A stretch of DNA of 64,000 bases from an uncultured Muribaculum sp. (GTDB taxonomy: Bacteria > Bacteroidota > Bacteroidia > Bacteroidales > Muribaculaceae), in contig NZ_CAJTYX010000006.1 in assembly GCF_910583865.1 (NCBI RefSeq), forward strand, positions 23,852 through 87,851, in the 5' to 3' direction. The notes beneath the pieces are model-generated. The model worked only from the letters and a program-made list of their open reading frames with translations. It ran no database searches and was not told the DNA's origin. This document shows, in pieces, positions 52,701 through 60,957 of the stretch. A program made the translations under genes and the position numbers. Every line of letters starts with the position of its first letter. Positions within the stretch are counted from its first letter, which is position 1.

Positions 52701-53101
52701 TGACGCTTCTGCGTGAGCACGCCCACCTGTGTAACCTCGGCGGGGAGGAGGTTGGTTGCCTTAGCCACGCGGTTCTGGACATCGACAGCGGCCATGTCGG
52801 CATTGAAACCCTGCTTGAAGTAGACAGTGATGTCGGCCGATCCGGTATTGGTGGCGGTAGACTCCATGTGGGTCATGCCCTCAGCACCGTTGATTGACTC
52901 CTCGAGAGGAGCAATCACAGAGTTAAGCACGGCCTGGGCATTGGCACCCGTATATGTGGTCGACACACGTATGGTGGGTGGGGCCAGGTCGGGATATTGG
53001 GTAATTGGAAGTGATGAAAGACCAATCAGACCCAACAAAACTATAAAAATTGATATAACCGTGGATAGCACCGGACGGTTAATAAACGTATCTAATTTCA
53101 T
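49736..53101 (-). CDS. RND multidrug efflux permease (HAE1, AcrB-like)
   Basis: Proton-driven inner membrane pump. The 1121-residue protein (slightly longer than the typical 1050) has 12 membrane helices, starting with LDTFINRPVLSTVISIFIVLLGL (about 3 to 25), two periplasmic porter loops, the proton-relay Asp pair in AIVVDDAIVVVEAVHAK (about 405 to 421) and GFSINLITLSALVLAIA. FxxGNxxT-type hydrophobic repeats in the C-half mirror the N-half. It is the second gene after the membrane-fusion protein. HAE1 type points to hydrophobic or amphiphilic compounds such as bile salts or antibiotics, inferred from family. Confidence 0.96.
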   Translation of the reverse strand: MKLDTFINRPVLSTVISIFIVLLGLIGLSSLPITQYPDLAPPTIRVSTTYTGANAQAVLNSVIAPLEESINGAEGMTHMESTATNTGSADITVYFKQGFNADMAAVDVQNRVAKATNLLPAEVTQVGVLTQKRQTSMLMGVALYCDNGEYDEVFIDNYMKINVIPQLQRVNGVGDVMSFGADYSMRVWLKPDVMAQYKLMPTDIAAALKEQNVEAAPGAFGEQGDQSFQYTIKYKGRLTTPEEFENIVVSANSDGQVLYLKDVADIELGRVTYGFGNSLNGYPSTSAMIFQTAGSNATQIIKDCEKEVNLLAKDLPKGLHFAIPMNNNDFLEASIHEVIKTLIEAFILVFFVTYVFLQDFRSTIIPAIAIPVALVGTFFFMNLIGFSINLITLSALVLAIAIVVDDAIVVVEAVHAKLDVGYKSARKASIDAMNEIGGAIISITLVMMLVFIPVSFMPGTSGVFYQQFGITMAIAIGLSALNALTLSPALCAVFLKAHDDKTMKERMGLAYSEAADAMKKRYSSAWKLNLPPLVTFLFLAATITFMVLGWYQFGVIWKLVVASVCAIIAIMGIFSDRFKAGFELGYSRLLKFYNKASGFFIRHKITSFGIVGASVAILVWLMSITPTTLVPNEDTGYLFVMLDMPPGTSQERTAKTLDRIDDVLRKIPGVKYTQKIMGYSFLAGQGNTYGTFIVKLDDWSERDESRSNEAILGQIYGLTSAIKDGRIVAFAPPMITGYSLTNGFDLKMQDKTGGSIDNFYGIVQNFLKELMAQPEVQMAYSTFNPAFPQYMIDIDAAKAKQAGISPSTILSTLQGYYGGMYVSNFNRFGKIYRVMMQATPEARVSPETLASIKIRNGAEMASLSNFVTLKRVYGPDLLNRFNMFTSISVTGQPAPGYTSGDCLAAVERVAASTLPAGFGYEYSGMTREEASSSGNATALIFGLCLLFVYLLLSAQYESYIIPWAVILSIPFGLMGSFVFAGIEGISNNVYLQIALIMLIGLLAKNAILIVEFALERRRTGMAIVNAAIQGASARLRPILMTSLALVIGLLPMMFAHGVGANGNRALGTGSIGGMLIGMVLQVLIVPALFVAFQMIQEKISPMKWKDTDNTGLESEIEQYAH

Positions 53102-53144
53102 GTCCGATTGAGTGTTGTGAAAACTTTATGTTGTGGCACTACCA

Positions 53145-54323
53145 TTATTCCTTGGCAGCTTCGGGAGCCTGCTGAGCCTGAGGCTGCTGCGAGGCGGCGT
53201 CGACCGGCTGTATGGTCATGCCGTCCCTGACGGCTGTGCCGACACCCTCGACGGCTATACGCTGGCCGGGCTCAAGACCGGAAACCACGATGAAGTTCTT
53301 GCCGTCGGAAATCGGAGATACCTGGATAGGGGTAGCCACAACCTTGTTGCTGTCGTTGACCACATATGCAAAGCGGATATTCTGCAATTCGCTCGTAGCT
53401 CCCTGCGGAATTATGATCACCTTCTCAAACGCATTGGGGATCAGCACCGAACCGGTAGAGCCACTGCGTAGCATTCCTGAAGGATTCTTGAAGAGGGCAC
53501 GTACCGTGGCTGCACCGGTGGTGTTGTCAATCACACCGCTCACAGTAGCCACCTTACCTTTTTCAGGGTATATCTCGCCGTTTGCAAGGCGTAGCGACAC
53601 TGCCGGCATCGAGTCGACAGAAGCGTTGAGGCTGCGTGCGCCATTCTCGGTCATACCGAGTATATCTTTTTCGTTGAGGGAGAAGTAAGCGTAGACTTCT
53701 GAATTATCGCTGACCGTGGTGAGCGGCTGGGCCGACGAGGGAGACGCAAGCGAACCTTCGCGGTTGGGAATCGAACCTATCACGCCGTCGCTGGGTGCGG
53801 TGACCACTGTATAGGCCAGATTCTTCTGAGCCGTGACGAGCTGCGCCTTGGCCGATGCAAGCTGTGCCTGTGCCTGCTTGAGCTGGTTGTCGGCCATCTG
53901 CCATTCATACTCGCTTATGATATTCTTGTCGTAGAGCCGACGCTTGTTGTCGGCAGTAAGACGGGCAGTGCTGACTGCGCTTTCAGCCACACGCACGGCA
54001 GCCTGTGCGGCATCTACCGCTGCCTGGAACTGCACCTGATCGAGGGTGAAAAGCACCTGGCCCTTATGCACCTGCTGGCCTTCATCGACATGTACTTTTG
54101 TGATAAATCCTGATACTTGCGGACGGATGGCTATGTCAGTACGTCCTTTGATGGTGACAGGGTAAGCGCTTTCAAGTTCGGAATTGCCATACTCCACTGT
54201 CATAGTGGCAATCTGCGGTACCGGCATCTGCTGCTGTTGCTGACCTCCGCCACACGAGGCGAGAATCATCGTTGCCCCGGCAATAAGCGAAGTTCCGACT
54301 GTCTTTGCGGAATTCAATTTCAT
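53145..54323 (-). CDS. RND efflux membrane-fusion (adaptor) lipoprotein
   Basis: Periplasmic adaptor linking permease and outer-membrane channel. The 392-residue protein has a lipobox (MILASC, Cys about residue 24), a poly-Gln stretch, the lipoyl half-motifs RPQVSGFITKVHVDEGQQVHKGQVLFTLD and APSDGVIGSI around an alpha-hairpin (about 75 to 165), beta-barrel and membrane-proximal domains, and a Gln/Pro/Ala-rich tail. First gene of the operon; the promoter with a palindrome lies about 165 bp upstream. Confidence 0.94.
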   Translation of the reverse strand: MKLNSAKTVGTSLIAGATMILASCGGGQQQQQMPVPQIATMTVEYGNSELESAYPVTIKGRTDIAIRPQVSGFITKVHVDEGQQVHKGQVLFTLDQVQFQAAVDAAQAAVRVAESAVSTARLTADNKRRLYDKNIISEYEWQMADNQLKQAQAQLASAKAQLVTAQKNLAYTVVTAPSDGVIGSIPNREGSLASPSSAQPLTTVSDNSEVYAYFSLNEKDILGMTENGARSLNASVDSMPAVSLRLANGEIYPEKGKVATVSGVIDNTTGAATVRALFKNPSGMLRSGSTGSVLIPNAFEKVIIIPQGATSELQNIRFAYVVNDSNKVVATPIQVSPISDGKNFIVVSGLEPGQRIAVEGVGTAVRDGMTIQPVDAASQQPQAQQAPEAAKE

Positions 54324-54487
54324 AACGTTGCTTTAAATACTTATATAACTTTGATTAATATACCTATTGATTGGAGAATATCGAAAAAGCGGAACCGAAG
54401 TCCGCGCCGGACAAACCTGTCACCGATAAATCGCAATAAATAATGCCATAAAATATTGAATAATATTCATAGACTATTTTCGCGATG

Positions 54488-54532
54488 CAAAGTTACTCAC
54501 ACATCAACGATTAAAATATGATATATATCATA
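54488..54532 (-). promoter_or_regulatory. Efflux operon promoter with adjoining palindromic operator
   Basis: Minus-strand -7 box TAACTTTG at 54488-54495. A perfect 16-bp palindrome TATGATATATATCATA at 54517-54532 begins where the -33 element is expected (54515-54519), and the -33 sequence itself is non-consensus. A protein bound there could activate a weak promoter or block it. The regulator gene 54587-55189 lies immediately upstream, making it the obvious candidate; this link is inference. Confidence 0.58.
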
Positions 54533-54586
54533 CTTCGTAGTTAATTAAAATTAAATGTTGAAAAACAATGACAACAGACATACAAC

Positions 54587-55189
54587 TCAAGTCAACGCAG
54601 TGTATTTACCGCCACGTATCCTGTAAAGAGTCTCCTTGGTTATGCCGAGGTAGGAAGCTATCTGTGTCATTGTAGCCACCTCAGCCAGACGCGGATAGCG
54701 TGACATGATCCATTCATATCGTTCACGCGCGGAAGTGTTGTAGAGATGAAACAGACGTTCCTCGAGATATCCTGCATATTCATAGAGGACAGCGTTCAGA
54801 AACATGGTCCATTCAAGCGGATTGACCTCAAATATACCTTCATGTATAGTCTGATGCATCTCACTGTGAACGAAAGTGACCAGATCGGTATCCTCGAGAA
54901 ACATCACGTTGACCGGTGCTTCTATCCCGACCCCATGCAGCGTGTTGGTCATGATGAAATCATCGTCGAAAGCAAATGACAGAGTATATTCGCGCCCCTT
55001 GTCGATATAGAACGTGCGCGCCGCACCTTTCCTTATATAGAAGGCAGTCCCTCTTCCGGGCGACTGACGCACGAATTCTATGCAATGTCCCTTCTTTACA
55101 TGCTCCTCGACCATCAGCTCGCGCACGCGGTCGATTATCTCATCAGGGAAGTTGTGCAACTTGCGCAGTATGTCTATCGGATGCGGCAT
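54587..55189 (-). CDS. Crp/Fnr-family transcriptional regulator
   Basis: Protein of 200 residues with a cyclic-nucleotide-binding-like beta-roll (about 25 to 115; KGHCIEFVRQSPGRGTAFYIRKGAAR), a dimer helix (about 125 to 150) and a C-terminal winged helix (about 150 to 195) with VATMTQIASYLGITKETLYRIRGGKY, the DNA-reading helix. Residues for cAMP or an Fe-S cluster are not evident. The start is ATG 55189; a TTG at 55195 is also in frame. It is transcribed toward the efflux operon, 263 bp before its first gene, which suggests control of the pump. Its own promoter was not located. Confidence 0.85.
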   Translation of the reverse strand: MPHPIDILRKLHNFPDEIIDRVRELMVEEHVKKGHCIEFVRQSPGRGTAFYIRKGAARTFYIDKGREYTLSFAFDDDFIMTNTLHGVGIEAPVNVMFLEDTDLVTFVHSEMHQTIHEGIFEVNPLEWTMFLNAVLYEYAGYLEERLFHLYNTSARERYEWIMSRYPRLAEVATMTQIASYLGITKETLYRIRGGKYTALT

Positions 55190-55234
55190 GGTCAAACAAT
55201 CAAGTGGTGTCTATATCCTGCAAAACGGCAAAAT

Positions 55235-56620
55235 TCAAAATGCGTTTTCCTCTCCGCGTATGGCGTTGACTATCGTGAGCACGATTATTTTGATGTCGAG
55301 GAAAAAATTCCAGTTTTCCATGTACCAGATGTCACATTCCACGCGCTTCTCCATCTGCCAAAGCTCCTCGGTCTGACCCCGGAAGCCGCGTATCTGCGCC
55401 CACCCTGTGATTCCCGGCTTGATGAAGTGGCGCACCATATATTTATCGATTATTTTGCGATAATCGTCGGTGTGTTTGATCATGTGCGGACGTGGCCCAA
55501 CCACAGACATATCGCCGAGCCACACGTTGATAAACTGTGGAAGCTCGTCAATAGAGGTATGGCGAAGGAATTCCCCTACCCTGGTGATGCGGCTGTCGCC
55601 ACGTGTCGCCTGCAGGTCGTCACTCTTACTGTTGACTCTCATTGTGCGGAATTTCCAGCACATGAACTCCTGGCCTTTGTAGCCTGTGCGTTTCTGCCTG
55701 AAGAAAACAGGCCCTGGCGACGAAAGCTTTATGGCTATCGCCACCGGGATGAACACTACAGGGCTGCACAATAGAGCCACCGACGAGAACACAATGTCAA
55801 ACGTGCGCTTTACCGTACGCGCCATCCATCCCGACAGCGGATCGGGGTGAATGTCAAGCACAGACACCTGCCCGATGTTGGAAAGCTGCGCCGCACGGCT
55901 CACATATGCATTCAGCAATGGCACGTAGAAGAAGCGCACCACATGGTCCTCGGCAATACGCATCACCCGCTTCATGGGAGCATACCGCTCCCCCGGTTCG
56001 GCGTAGTAAATCTCGTTCACATCGTTTTTGACGATGAATTCCTCAAGGTCGTCAATCGTGCCGAGGCACATAGGCTCGCCCGGAGGTATCATGTCGCGGC
56101 TCACAGCGAAGAATCCGAGGCACTTATAGCCATAGCCTGCATCGGCCAACATCTCGGCACGCAGGCGATGGGCAGTCTCCCCGGTGCCTACAATCACGGT
56201 ATTGCTGTAGTTGCGGCCCTTGCGCCGGAAACGCTTCACGAGCATTCGCGTAGCCACCAGTCCGCACGGCAACAGGGCGAGCATAAGTCCGTAGAACCAG
56301 AGGTAGAACGAATCATTGTGCACCCATGAGTCCAGGAATGTAAGAAGGGCGAAGAAGAACAGCGCATGCAGCCCTACACCTTCCACCGAGCGGATGACAA
56401 CGCAGTCGACATGTATCGAACGAGGCATCGGTATGCGGCTGAACATCATCACCACCGGCAGATAGCTGACGTTTACCACGAGCCAAGTCACCTTCCAGCG
56501 GAATCCGACGATGTCGGTGTCGAAAAGACATGCCACCGCGAATGCGAGATTGACTATCAGGAACCCCGCACCCGCCTCGATATATGAGAGATATTTTCCG
56601 TATTTACCTTTTCTGTTCAC
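55235..56620 (-). CDS. Polyprenyl-phosphate sugar-1-phosphate transferase (WcaJ/WbaP-like)
   Basis: Starts a surface polysaccharide by moving a sugar phosphate onto undecaprenyl phosphate. The 461-residue protein has five hydrophobic segments in its N-terminal half, a CoA-binding-like middle domain (GTGETAHRLRAEMLADAGYGY, about 146 to 166) and the bacterial sugar-transferase domain (about 268 to 461) with KRTFDIVFSSVALL, SSPGPVFFRQKRTGYKG, WKFRTM, TRVGEFLRHTSIDELPQFINV and VGPRPH. Donor sugar (Glc- or Gal-type) cannot be assigned. No glycosyltransferase cluster surrounds it. Confidence 0.93.
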   Translation of the reverse strand: MNRKGKYGKYLSYIEAGAGFLIVNLAFAVACLFDTDIVGFRWKVTWLVVNVSYLPVVMMFSRIPMPRSIHVDCVVIRSVEGVGLHALFFFALLTFLDSWVHNDSFYLWFYGLMLALLPCGLVATRMLVKRFRRKGRNYSNTVIVGTGETAHRLRAEMLADAGYGYKCLGFFAVSRDMIPPGEPMCLGTIDDLEEFIVKNDVNEIYYAEPGERYAPMKRVMRIAEDHVVRFFYVPLLNAYVSRAAQLSNIGQVSVLDIHPDPLSGWMARTVKRTFDIVFSSVALLCSPVVFIPVAIAIKLSSPGPVFFRQKRTGYKGQEFMCWKFRTMRVNSKSDDLQATRGDSRITRVGEFLRHTSIDELPQFINVWLGDMSVVGPRPHMIKHTDDYRKIIDKYMVRHFIKPGITGWAQIRGFRGQTEELWQMEKRVECDIWYMENWNFFLDIKIIVLTIVNAIRGEENAF

Positions 56621-56711
56621 GGCTTATGAAAAAACATGTGCGGCTCCGAAAATGCCCTTAGGCAACCGGACGCCACACATGCTTTTAAGAAGGCCGTAAA
56701 TACCGACTTGC

Positions 56712-58646
56712 TTAAATGTTGCTGTCGATAAGGCGGATTTTTTCTTCGAGAGATTTCAGGTCCTCCTTAAGATGCTCGATCTTGCGTTCCATGTCGCGAA
56801 GCAGGGCGTTGCCGCTCTTAGAGGTAACGTTAAAGAAGCCCAAATTATTTTCATAAGTCTTAATTTCCGCGCGTTTTTGTTCGAGGGCGCGTACGAGCCT
56901 CTCGCGCTCGCGTCCGAGGCGGTTCTCGTCACCGTGCATTTCGCGGATATTCCCTGCGAAAGCTTCCATGCGGGCACGCTTCTCACGTATGTCGAAATGC
57001 TCGTAGAGGCGTCCCACGGCCGCACGGTACTCCTCGTTGATCTTATCCTTGTCGCGGAAAGGCACATGTCCTATGCCCTGCCATGCGGCCTGCAGCTCCT
57101 TCACCTTGGCGATGGCCTCCTCACGGGGAGTGTCGTCAGCGATAGCCTTGAGCGATGCCACCACCTCTTCCTTGGCACGAAGATTCTCACGCTCGGTGCG
57201 CCGCTGGCCCGACGTAGCCTTCTTGCGTGCGTCGAAGAAATAGTCGCATGCGTCAAGGAAACGACGCCACACGGCATCGCTATGCTTCTTGTCGACGGCA
57301 CCGATCGATTTCCATTCCTGTTGCAGACGTGCCATCTCTTCTGCGGTCTTTTTCCATTCGGTGCTGTCTTTCAAAGCCTCCGCACGCTCACAGAGGGCAA
57401 TCTTACGTTCAAGATTGGTGTTGCGAGCATCCCTGACACGACGGAAATATTCGCCCTTTGCCGTGAAGAAATCATCACACGTCTTTCTAAAGCGGGCGAA
57501 CAAAGCGTTGTTGACCTTCTTGGAGGCGAATCCGAGCTTCTTCCACTCCTCCTGGGCCGCAATGATCTCTTTGGTGGCCTGTTCCCATGCGGAATGTGCG
57601 GTTAGAGTGGAGAGATCAATTGCTTCCACCCGCTCGCATATGGCAGTCTTTTTCTCCTCATTCTCACGCTCGCGTTCCTTGCGCTCCTCAAAGAATGTCT
57701 GATATTTCTTATTGATTACAGCTGACGCTTCCTTGAAGCGATTCCAGATCTCCTCGCGCAGTTCTTTTGCCACAGGGCCTACGTCGCGCCATTTTTCATG
57801 AAGATCCTGGAGACGGCGGAAGGCCGTAACGACATCACTTTCGGCATCAAGCTTTTGAGCCTCATCGATAAGAAGCTGTTTCATATCGAGGTTCTTGCGG
57901 AAATCGTAGTCGCGCAGGTCCTTGTTGACCTTGAGCTGATCGTAGAAACGCTCCACCACAGCCTGATAATCGCGCCACACGTCGGTTGCATCGGTCGGCG
58001 GCACATCGCCTGCGTCCTTGAAAGCCTGTGTGAGCTCACGGAAGCGCGGGAAATGACGGTTGACGTTGTCGGTGTCGGCGGCCATCTCATCGAGTTCCTT
58101 TATTATGTCGCGCTTACGGGCAAGATTCCCGCGGCGCTCCTCGTCCTGCTTCACAAGGAATAACGCCTTTGCAGCCTTGATGTTGTTGAGAAGCTCGCCA
58201 AGGCGCTCTTCGAGCGGATCAAGGGCGGGGAGGTAGTCGGCCTCCTCGTTACCGGCGGCAATGAATGCCTCCTTTTCTGCGACAAGCTCATTCTTACGGA
58301 GTGCGTGGAAAGCCTGACGCAGGCGCGTCACCTCATCGCGACTGATTTCAGCGGCAGGACGCAACGAAATCTCCGCAAGCCTATCGATTACCTCTTCTTT
58401 AGAGGCAGGACGGCAAGAGGCCACGTCGGGAGCAGAAGCGTCGCCGTCGGTCACTTCGGCACATTCCTCTTCGGCAGAAACATCCGTTTGAGCGGCATCA
58501 GTCTCTTTTTCACGTTCTTCATTGACGCCTGAGTCTACAGTCTCGTCATTTACAAGTGGAGCATCGGCAGGGATCTCCACGGACAAGGAAACTTCTTCGG
58601 GTTTTACATTTTCGAGTTCCGAAGAAGCATGGTCACGCAATTCCAT
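56712..58646 (-). CDS. DUF349-repeat protein
   Basis: Hydrophilic, highly charged protein of 644 residues. After an acidic, poorly structured N-terminus (about 1 to 90) come five or six DUF349 repeats, helical pairs recognised by W-x-x-(I/V)-G and A-x-WKxxGFASKK-type cores (WRDVGPVAKELREEIWNRFKEA, EEWKKLGFASKKVNNALFARFRK, EWKSIGAVDKKHSDAVWRRF, WQGIGHVPFRDKDKINEEYRAA). A coiled coil ends the protein (about 575 to 640). Conserved in Bacteroidota, function unknown to me. Promoter at 58680-58711. Confidence 0.88.
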   Translation of the reverse strand: MELRDHASSELENVKPEEVSLSVEIPADAPLVNDETVDSGVNEEREKETDAAQTDVSAEEECAEVTDGDASAPDVASCRPASKEEVIDRLAEISLRPAAEISRDEVTRLRQAFHALRKNELVAEKEAFIAAGNEEADYLPALDPLEERLGELLNNIKAAKALFLVKQDEERRGNLARKRDIIKELDEMAADTDNVNRHFPRFRELTQAFKDAGDVPPTDATDVWRDYQAVVERFYDQLKVNKDLRDYDFRKNLDMKQLLIDEAQKLDAESDVVTAFRRLQDLHEKWRDVGPVAKELREEIWNRFKEASAVINKKYQTFFEERKERERENEEKKTAICERVEAIDLSTLTAHSAWEQATKEIIAAQEEWKKLGFASKKVNNALFARFRKTCDDFFTAKGEYFRRVRDARNTNLERKIALCERAEALKDSTEWKKTAEEMARLQQEWKSIGAVDKKHSDAVWRRFLDACDYFFDARKKATSGQRRTERENLRAKEEVVASLKAIADDTPREEAIAKVKELQAAWQGIGHVPFRDKDKINEEYRAAVGRLYEHFDIREKRARMEAFAGNIREMHGDENRLGRERERLVRALEQKRAEIKTYENNLGFFNVTSKSGNALLRDMERKIEHLKEDLKSLEEKIRLIDSNI

Positions 58647-58679
58647 AATGATAATGGTGGTTAGTTAGCTTTAAGAAGC

Positions 58680-58711
58680 CAAATATAGGTATTTTTTAGA
58701 GATAATTTAAA
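58680..58711 (-). promoter_or_regulatory. Promoter of the DUF349 gene
   Basis: Minus strand TTTA (58708-58711), 20-bp spacer, TATATTTG (58680-58687), 33 bp before the ATG. Confidence 0.55.
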
Positions 58712-58765
58712 TTTATTCTTATTTTTTTCAAAAAAACGGCATCAACCGGCTGATTTCCGTCCCTG

Positions 58766-60034
58766 TCATGCATGTGCCTCAACATCCGGAGACACTTCAG
58801 CGGAATCGTATTCGGACGGCTGATATACCAGTACCGAACGACGCTCAGGACGAAATACCTCGGCGGCGACACGCGCCACGTCGGACGGCGCGATGGCGCG
58901 ATACCGTGCCAAGGTCTGCTGCTGTGTGGTATGGCGCATCTCGTCCATGGCAAGCATCGAGGCGAGATTCACGTAGCTGACGTTGCCCATTACTTGCCGT
59001 GCCTCGAAGCAATTGACGGCTCTCTGCAACTCATGCTCCGAGGGCGGATCGGATATGAGGGAACGCGCCGTGTCTATCAGAGCCTCGCAAGCCTCGTCGG
59101 GTGCGATTCCGGGCTGCAGCATGCCTTGCAGGAGCAGCTGCCCGGGTTCCTCCGAACCGGTGATAGACGCATCCGCCGAGGCAAAAAGGTCGGTCGACAT
59201 GATGAGCCTGCGATAGTAACGGGATGTGCGCCCTGCGGCGAGAAGGTCTGTGATTATGTCGCATACCGCATAGTCGGGATGGAAGCATCCCGGCATCGGA
59301 TAGCTGACCACCACGAGCGTCTGCGGCACGGGGCCGCTGACCACCATCCGCCTCGGAGCTGTCTGCTCCGGCTCCGCGTCATATAGGCGCGGAGCAACTT
59401 CCCTTCGGGGAATAGGCCCGAACCATTTCTCGGCCAGACGGCGCGTGTCATCGATGCTGATATTGCCGGTGACGGCAAGCACAGCGTTGTTGGGGGCGTA
59501 ATGAGAATGAAAAAACTCCCGCACATGCTCCTGGGTGACGCCACGGATGTGTTCAAGCTCTTTGCCTATCACGGGCGTGCGGTATGGGTGAGTAGTATAG
59601 GCAAGGGCTGACAGATGATGACCGAGGTCACCGTATGGCTGGTTGAGACACACCTGCTTGAACTCCTCCATGACTACGTTGCGCTGCACTTCGAGAGCCT
59701 TGTCGGAAAAAGCGAGCGACAACATGCGGTCGCTTTCGAGCCAAAAAGCCGTCTCGGCATTCTGAGCGGGCACGATGTCGTAAAAATTAGTGTAGTCCTG
59801 GTTGGTCCAGGCATTATTATGGCCTCCGGCTTTCTCTATAGCCCCGTCGAAGTCCGGAATATTGACCGATCCTCCGAACATCAGGTGTTCGAAAAGATGA
59901 GCCATGCCTGTGCGTGACTCATCTTCGTCGCGCGCGCCTACATTATATAGTATGTCAAGTGCCACCATTGCGGTGGCACTGTCTCGCTGATGTACAACCC
60001 GAAGTCCGTTGGGAAGGGTAAACCGGGTGGCCAT
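58766..60034 (-). CDS. M16-family zinc peptidase (processing-peptidase-like)
   Basis: Single-chain M16 peptidase of 422 residues. The catalytic motif HLFEH (HxxEH, about 47 to 51, in GMAHLFEHLMFGGS) is present, with a downstream Glu around residue 120. A second M16 half (about 200 to 410) completes the clam-shell. It begins 2 bp after the cyclophilin gene. No signal peptide is evident, so a cytoplasmic role in peptide turnover is likely; M16 enzymes often act in pairs, but only one is found here. Confidence 0.92.
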   Translation of the reverse strand: MATRFTLPNGLRVVHQRDSATAMVALDILYNVGARDEDESRTGMAHLFEHLMFGGSVNIPDFDGAIEKAGGHNNAWTNQDYTNFYDIVPAQNAETAFWLESDRMLSLAFSDKALEVQRNVVMEEFKQVCLNQPYGDLGHHLSALAYTTHPYRTPVIGKELEHIRGVTQEHVREFFHSHYAPNNAVLAVTGNISIDDTRRLAEKWFGPIPRREVAPRLYDAEPEQTAPRRMVVSGPVPQTLVVVSYPMPGCFHPDYAVCDIITDLLAAGRTSRYYRRLIMSTDLFASADASITGSEEPGQLLLQGMLQPGIAPDEACEALIDTARSLISDPPSEHELQRAVNCFEARQVMGNVSYVNLASMLAMDEMRHTTQQQTLARYRAIAPSDVARVAAEVFRPERRSVLVYQPSEYDSAEVSPDVEAHA

Positions 60035-60036
60035 GT

Positions 60037-60936
60037 TTATTTAACTACTGTAATTTTCAGTATCTTCACATCCTCAAGGGGACGGTCGGCGGCTCCGGTG
60101 GGCACCTGCTGTATCTTGTCGACGACATCAAGCCCCTTGGTGACCTCTCCGAATACGGTGTACTGTCCGTCGAGATGGGGCGTACCGCCGATGGTACTGT
60201 AGGCTTTGCGCTGTTCGGGAGTCAGAGCCACGGGATTGGCGGCAGCCTCTTTCTCGGTGATGGCGATCAACTCCTCCTGGAGCTTCTGTATGCCGGCCTG
60301 GTCATTATTGCGGCGCAGCTCCATTATCTTGCTGCGGCGTTCGGCTGCGAGACGGTTGAATATGTCCTGCTGCTGCATCATCTTCATCTGCCCCTCCATC
60401 TGCTTGAGTTGGCTTTCGTTGTAAGCCTTTCCCGTCACTATATAGAATTGCGAGCCGGAACTGCGACGTTCGGGGTTGACCTGATCGCCCTGACGGGCGG
60501 CTGCGAGAGCGCCCTTACGGTGGAAGTGGCGCGGATATACTATCTCCGATTCGATGGTATAGCCGGGTCCTCCCGTTCCGAGGCTTTTGCCGGGAGCGGC
60601 GTTCCTGGAGTCGGGGTCACCCGTCTGAACCATGAATTCATTGATGACACGATGGAAGAGGACGCCGTCGTAGAAGCCCTCTTTCACGAGTTTGAGGAAA
60701 TTATCACGATGGCGCGGAGTGTCGCCGAACAGACGCACCTGTATATCACCGGCGGTGGTAGAGATATCTACCAGCACATCGCCGGCGGCAGGAGCGGTGG
60801 CAGTTGGGATTGAATCGGTTTCAGTCATTTGGTTTTCAGGGTTTGATTTATTGTCGGAAGTGGCAGATGCGCCCGAGCATGCCCACGACACCAGTGTAAA
60901 CACGCATGCGAGCCACTTTGTTGCAGATTTCAGCAT
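60037..60936 (-). CDS. Cyclophilin-type peptidyl-prolyl isomerase with internal helical insert
   Basis: Exported prolyl isomerase of 299 residues. An N-terminal signal ends near LVSWACSGAS, where the Cys may be lipidated although the lipobox is not canonical. The cyclophilin fold is split: first half VDISTTAGDIQVRLFGDTPRHRDNFLKLVKEGFYDGVLFHRVINEFMVQTGDPD and FYIVTGKAYN; then an insert of about 75 charged residues (QLKQMEGQMKMMQQQDIFNRL.. to ..EKEAAANPVALTPEQ); then HLDGQYTVFGEVTKGLDVVDKI. The middle gene of a three-gene unit with the hypothetical protein and the M16 peptidase. Confidence 0.9.
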   Translation of the reverse strand: MLKSATKWLACVFTLVSWACSGASATSDNKSNPENQMTETDSIPTATAPAAGDVLVDISTTAGDIQVRLFGDTPRHRDNFLKLVKEGFYDGVLFHRVINEFMVQTGDPDSRNAAPGKSLGTGGPGYTIESEIVYPRHFHRKGALAAARQGDQVNPERRSSGSQFYIVTGKAYNESQLKQMEGQMKMMQQQDIFNRLAAERRSKIMELRRNNDQAGIQKLQEELIAITEKEAAANPVALTPEQRKAYSTIGGTPHLDGQYTVFGEVTKGLDVVDKIQQVPTGAADRPLEDVKILKITVVK

Positions 60937-60957
60937 ATTATGTAAGGTAAAGCGATG

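Noticed and set aside
51293..52897. Plus-strand frame of 534 codons opposite the RND permease
   Set aside because: Entirely antisense to AcrB-like coding sequence, very His-rich, no domain or start signals.
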